Source: Scopulibacillus_A cellulosilyticus (lineage in GTDB: Bacteria > Bacillota > Bacilli > Bacillales > Sporolactobacillaceae). From it: DNA of 64,000 nucleotides. The DNA lies in the NCBI RefSeq assembly GCF_042665295.1, contig NZ_JBHTCO010000042.1:1-64000 (forward strand), read 5' to 3'. Of the stretch, positions 63,251 to 64,000 are shown piece after piece. The notes beneath the pieces were generated by a model, which worked only from the letters and a program-made list of their open reading frames with translations, had not been told where the DNA came from and ran no database searches. Positions within the stretch are counted from its first letter, which is position 1; every line of letters begins with the position of its first letter. The translations under genes were made by a program, and so were the position numbers.

Positions 63251-63952
63251 CTACTCCTGGTCTGGATTTCTTAAATAATATCCTACGCCGCGCCTTGTAA
63301 TAATCCATGCGGGACGGCTCGGGTTATCTTCAACTTTTTCACGCAATCTGCGCACAGTAACGTCAACCGTACGTACATCGCCAAAGTAATCATATCCCCA
63401 CACGGTTTGCAGCAAGTGCTCACGGGTCATCACTTGTCCTAAATGCTTGGCCAAGTAATGAAGCAATTCAAATTCACGATGGGTAAGTTCAATCGCTTCG
63501 CCGCGCTTGGTCACAAGATAGGCATCGGGATGAATGACAAGAGCGCCGATCGTGATTTCACTTGTCTGTTCTTCCTGTTCAGCATCATTTTGATGACGGC
63601 GGAGATTGGCCTTTACCCGGGCAATCAATTCACGATTGCTGAACGGCTTGGTGACATAATCATCCGCACCAAGTTCCAGCCCGAGCACCTTATCGATTTC
63701 GGAATCCTTGGCTGTCAGCATAATAATCGGCGTGTTGTATTTCTTACGGATTTCTCTGCATACTTCCATGCCGTCTTTCACCGGAAGCATGACATCTAAG
63801 AGAATCATATCCGGTTTCTCTTCTTCAACTTTCTGCAAGGCTTCATCGCCATCATAGGCACAAATGACTTCATAGCCTTCTTTTTCTAAATTAAATTGCA
63901 AGATGTCAGCAATTGGCTGCTCATCATCAACAACAAGTATCTTTTTATCCAT
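63251..63952 (-). CDS. walR: Response regulator WalR
   Basis: 233 residues, OmpR type. Receiver: KILVVDDEQPIADILQ, phosphoacceptor Asp53 in MILLDVMLPVKDG, ADDYVTKPF. Winged-helix DNA-binding domain: LTHREFELLHYLAKHLGQVM, VRRLREKVEDNPSRPAWIIT, RRGVGYYLRNP. Essential regulator of wall metabolism in Bacillus and first gene of the wal operon. Six bases separate it from walK. The last 48 bases of the window are its leader. Confidence 0.98.
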   Translation of the reverse strand: MDKKILVVDDEQPIADILQFNLEKEGYEVICAYDGDEALQKVEEEKPDMILLDVMLPVKDGMEVCREIRKKYNTPIIMLTAKDSEIDKVLGLELGADDYVTKPFSNRELIARVKANLRRHQNDAEQEEQTSEITIGALVIHPDAYLVTKRGEAIELTHREFELLHYLAKHLGQVMTREHLLQTVWGYDYFGDVRTVDVTVRRLREKVEDNPSRPAWIITRRGVGYYLRNPDQE

Positions 63953-64000
63953 TGAGGTCTACCCCTTCTGGCTAATCTTCATTTTAGAAACACAGTTTTT

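Noticed and set aside
1..64000. CRISPR arrays, tRNA and rRNA genes
   Set aside because: No regularly spaced repeats and no cloverleaf or rRNA sequences were recognised by eye; a covariance-model scan would settle this.

Overview
The window looks like a chromosomal segment of a low-GC Bacillaceae species (Bacillus or a close relative). The right end carries the walR-walK-walH-walI-walJ-htrA-yyzF-rlmH block in its usual Bacillus order, all on the minus strand. Left of rlmH the gene content is accessory.

Layout from left to right. 0-2.1 kb: the right end of an ISL3-like insertion sequence interrupting a DctS/CitS-like sensor kinase, an IolS-like aldo/keto reductase, and a type I toxin/antisense RNA locus. 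2.1-9.8 kb: htpG behind a CIRCE operator, a cyclophilin-fold protein, an MFS transporter, a degraded gene tail and a SWIM-SNF2 helicase. 9.9-24.7 kb: two tiny membrane ORFs, a secreted glycine-zipper (bacteriocin-like) protein, two paralogous secreted M30-like metallopeptidases with Ig-like repeats that flank a broken HTH/PIN toxin-antitoxin pair, a Nudix hydrolase convergent with a PLD-helicase-DUF3427 protein, and a frameshifted PD-(D/E)XK nuclease gene. 24.8-47.7 kb: metabolic genes. These are a riboswitch-controlled nucleosidase lipoprotein, a galacturonate/glucuronate pathway (uxaC, GPH symporter, LacI regulator, uxaB, uxaA), mqo, a second riboswitch driving a DUF3100/amidohydrolase/TauE operon, and an Ula-type PTS operon with a phosphotriesterase-like lactonase, a creatininase-family protein and an SIS protein. 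47.8-56.1 kb: an adaptive-response DNA repair operon (adaA-alkA-ogt) with a dead ogt, a PEP mutase/isocitrate lyase-family gene, phzF, a LysR regulator, a DUF5677-like protein, a frameshifted helical/zinc-ribbon gene, an XRE regulator and the tail of a serine recombinase.

The most striking signal is positional. The 3' end of rlmH (codons for GEPYHK-stop) recurs in the same orientation at about 52.9, 50.7, 47.75 and, degenerate, 24.8 kb. rlmH is the SCC attachment gene in staphylococci. These copies, plus the serine-recombinase remnant beside rlmH, suggest that much of the region left of rlmH was built by successive SCC-like cassette integrations at this gene.

Two purine riboswitches, both with the C74-type (guanine) signature, lie within 11 kb of each other. 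One controls a Pfs-like lipoprotein. The other controls a transporter/deaminase set of unknown substrate and so points to a purine-related job for DUF3100. Pseudogenes are frequent (dctS, PIN toxin, PD-(D/E)XK, ogt, the zinc-ribbon gene, the recombinase), which fits a fast-changing region. No tRNA, rRNA or CRISPR array was recognised.
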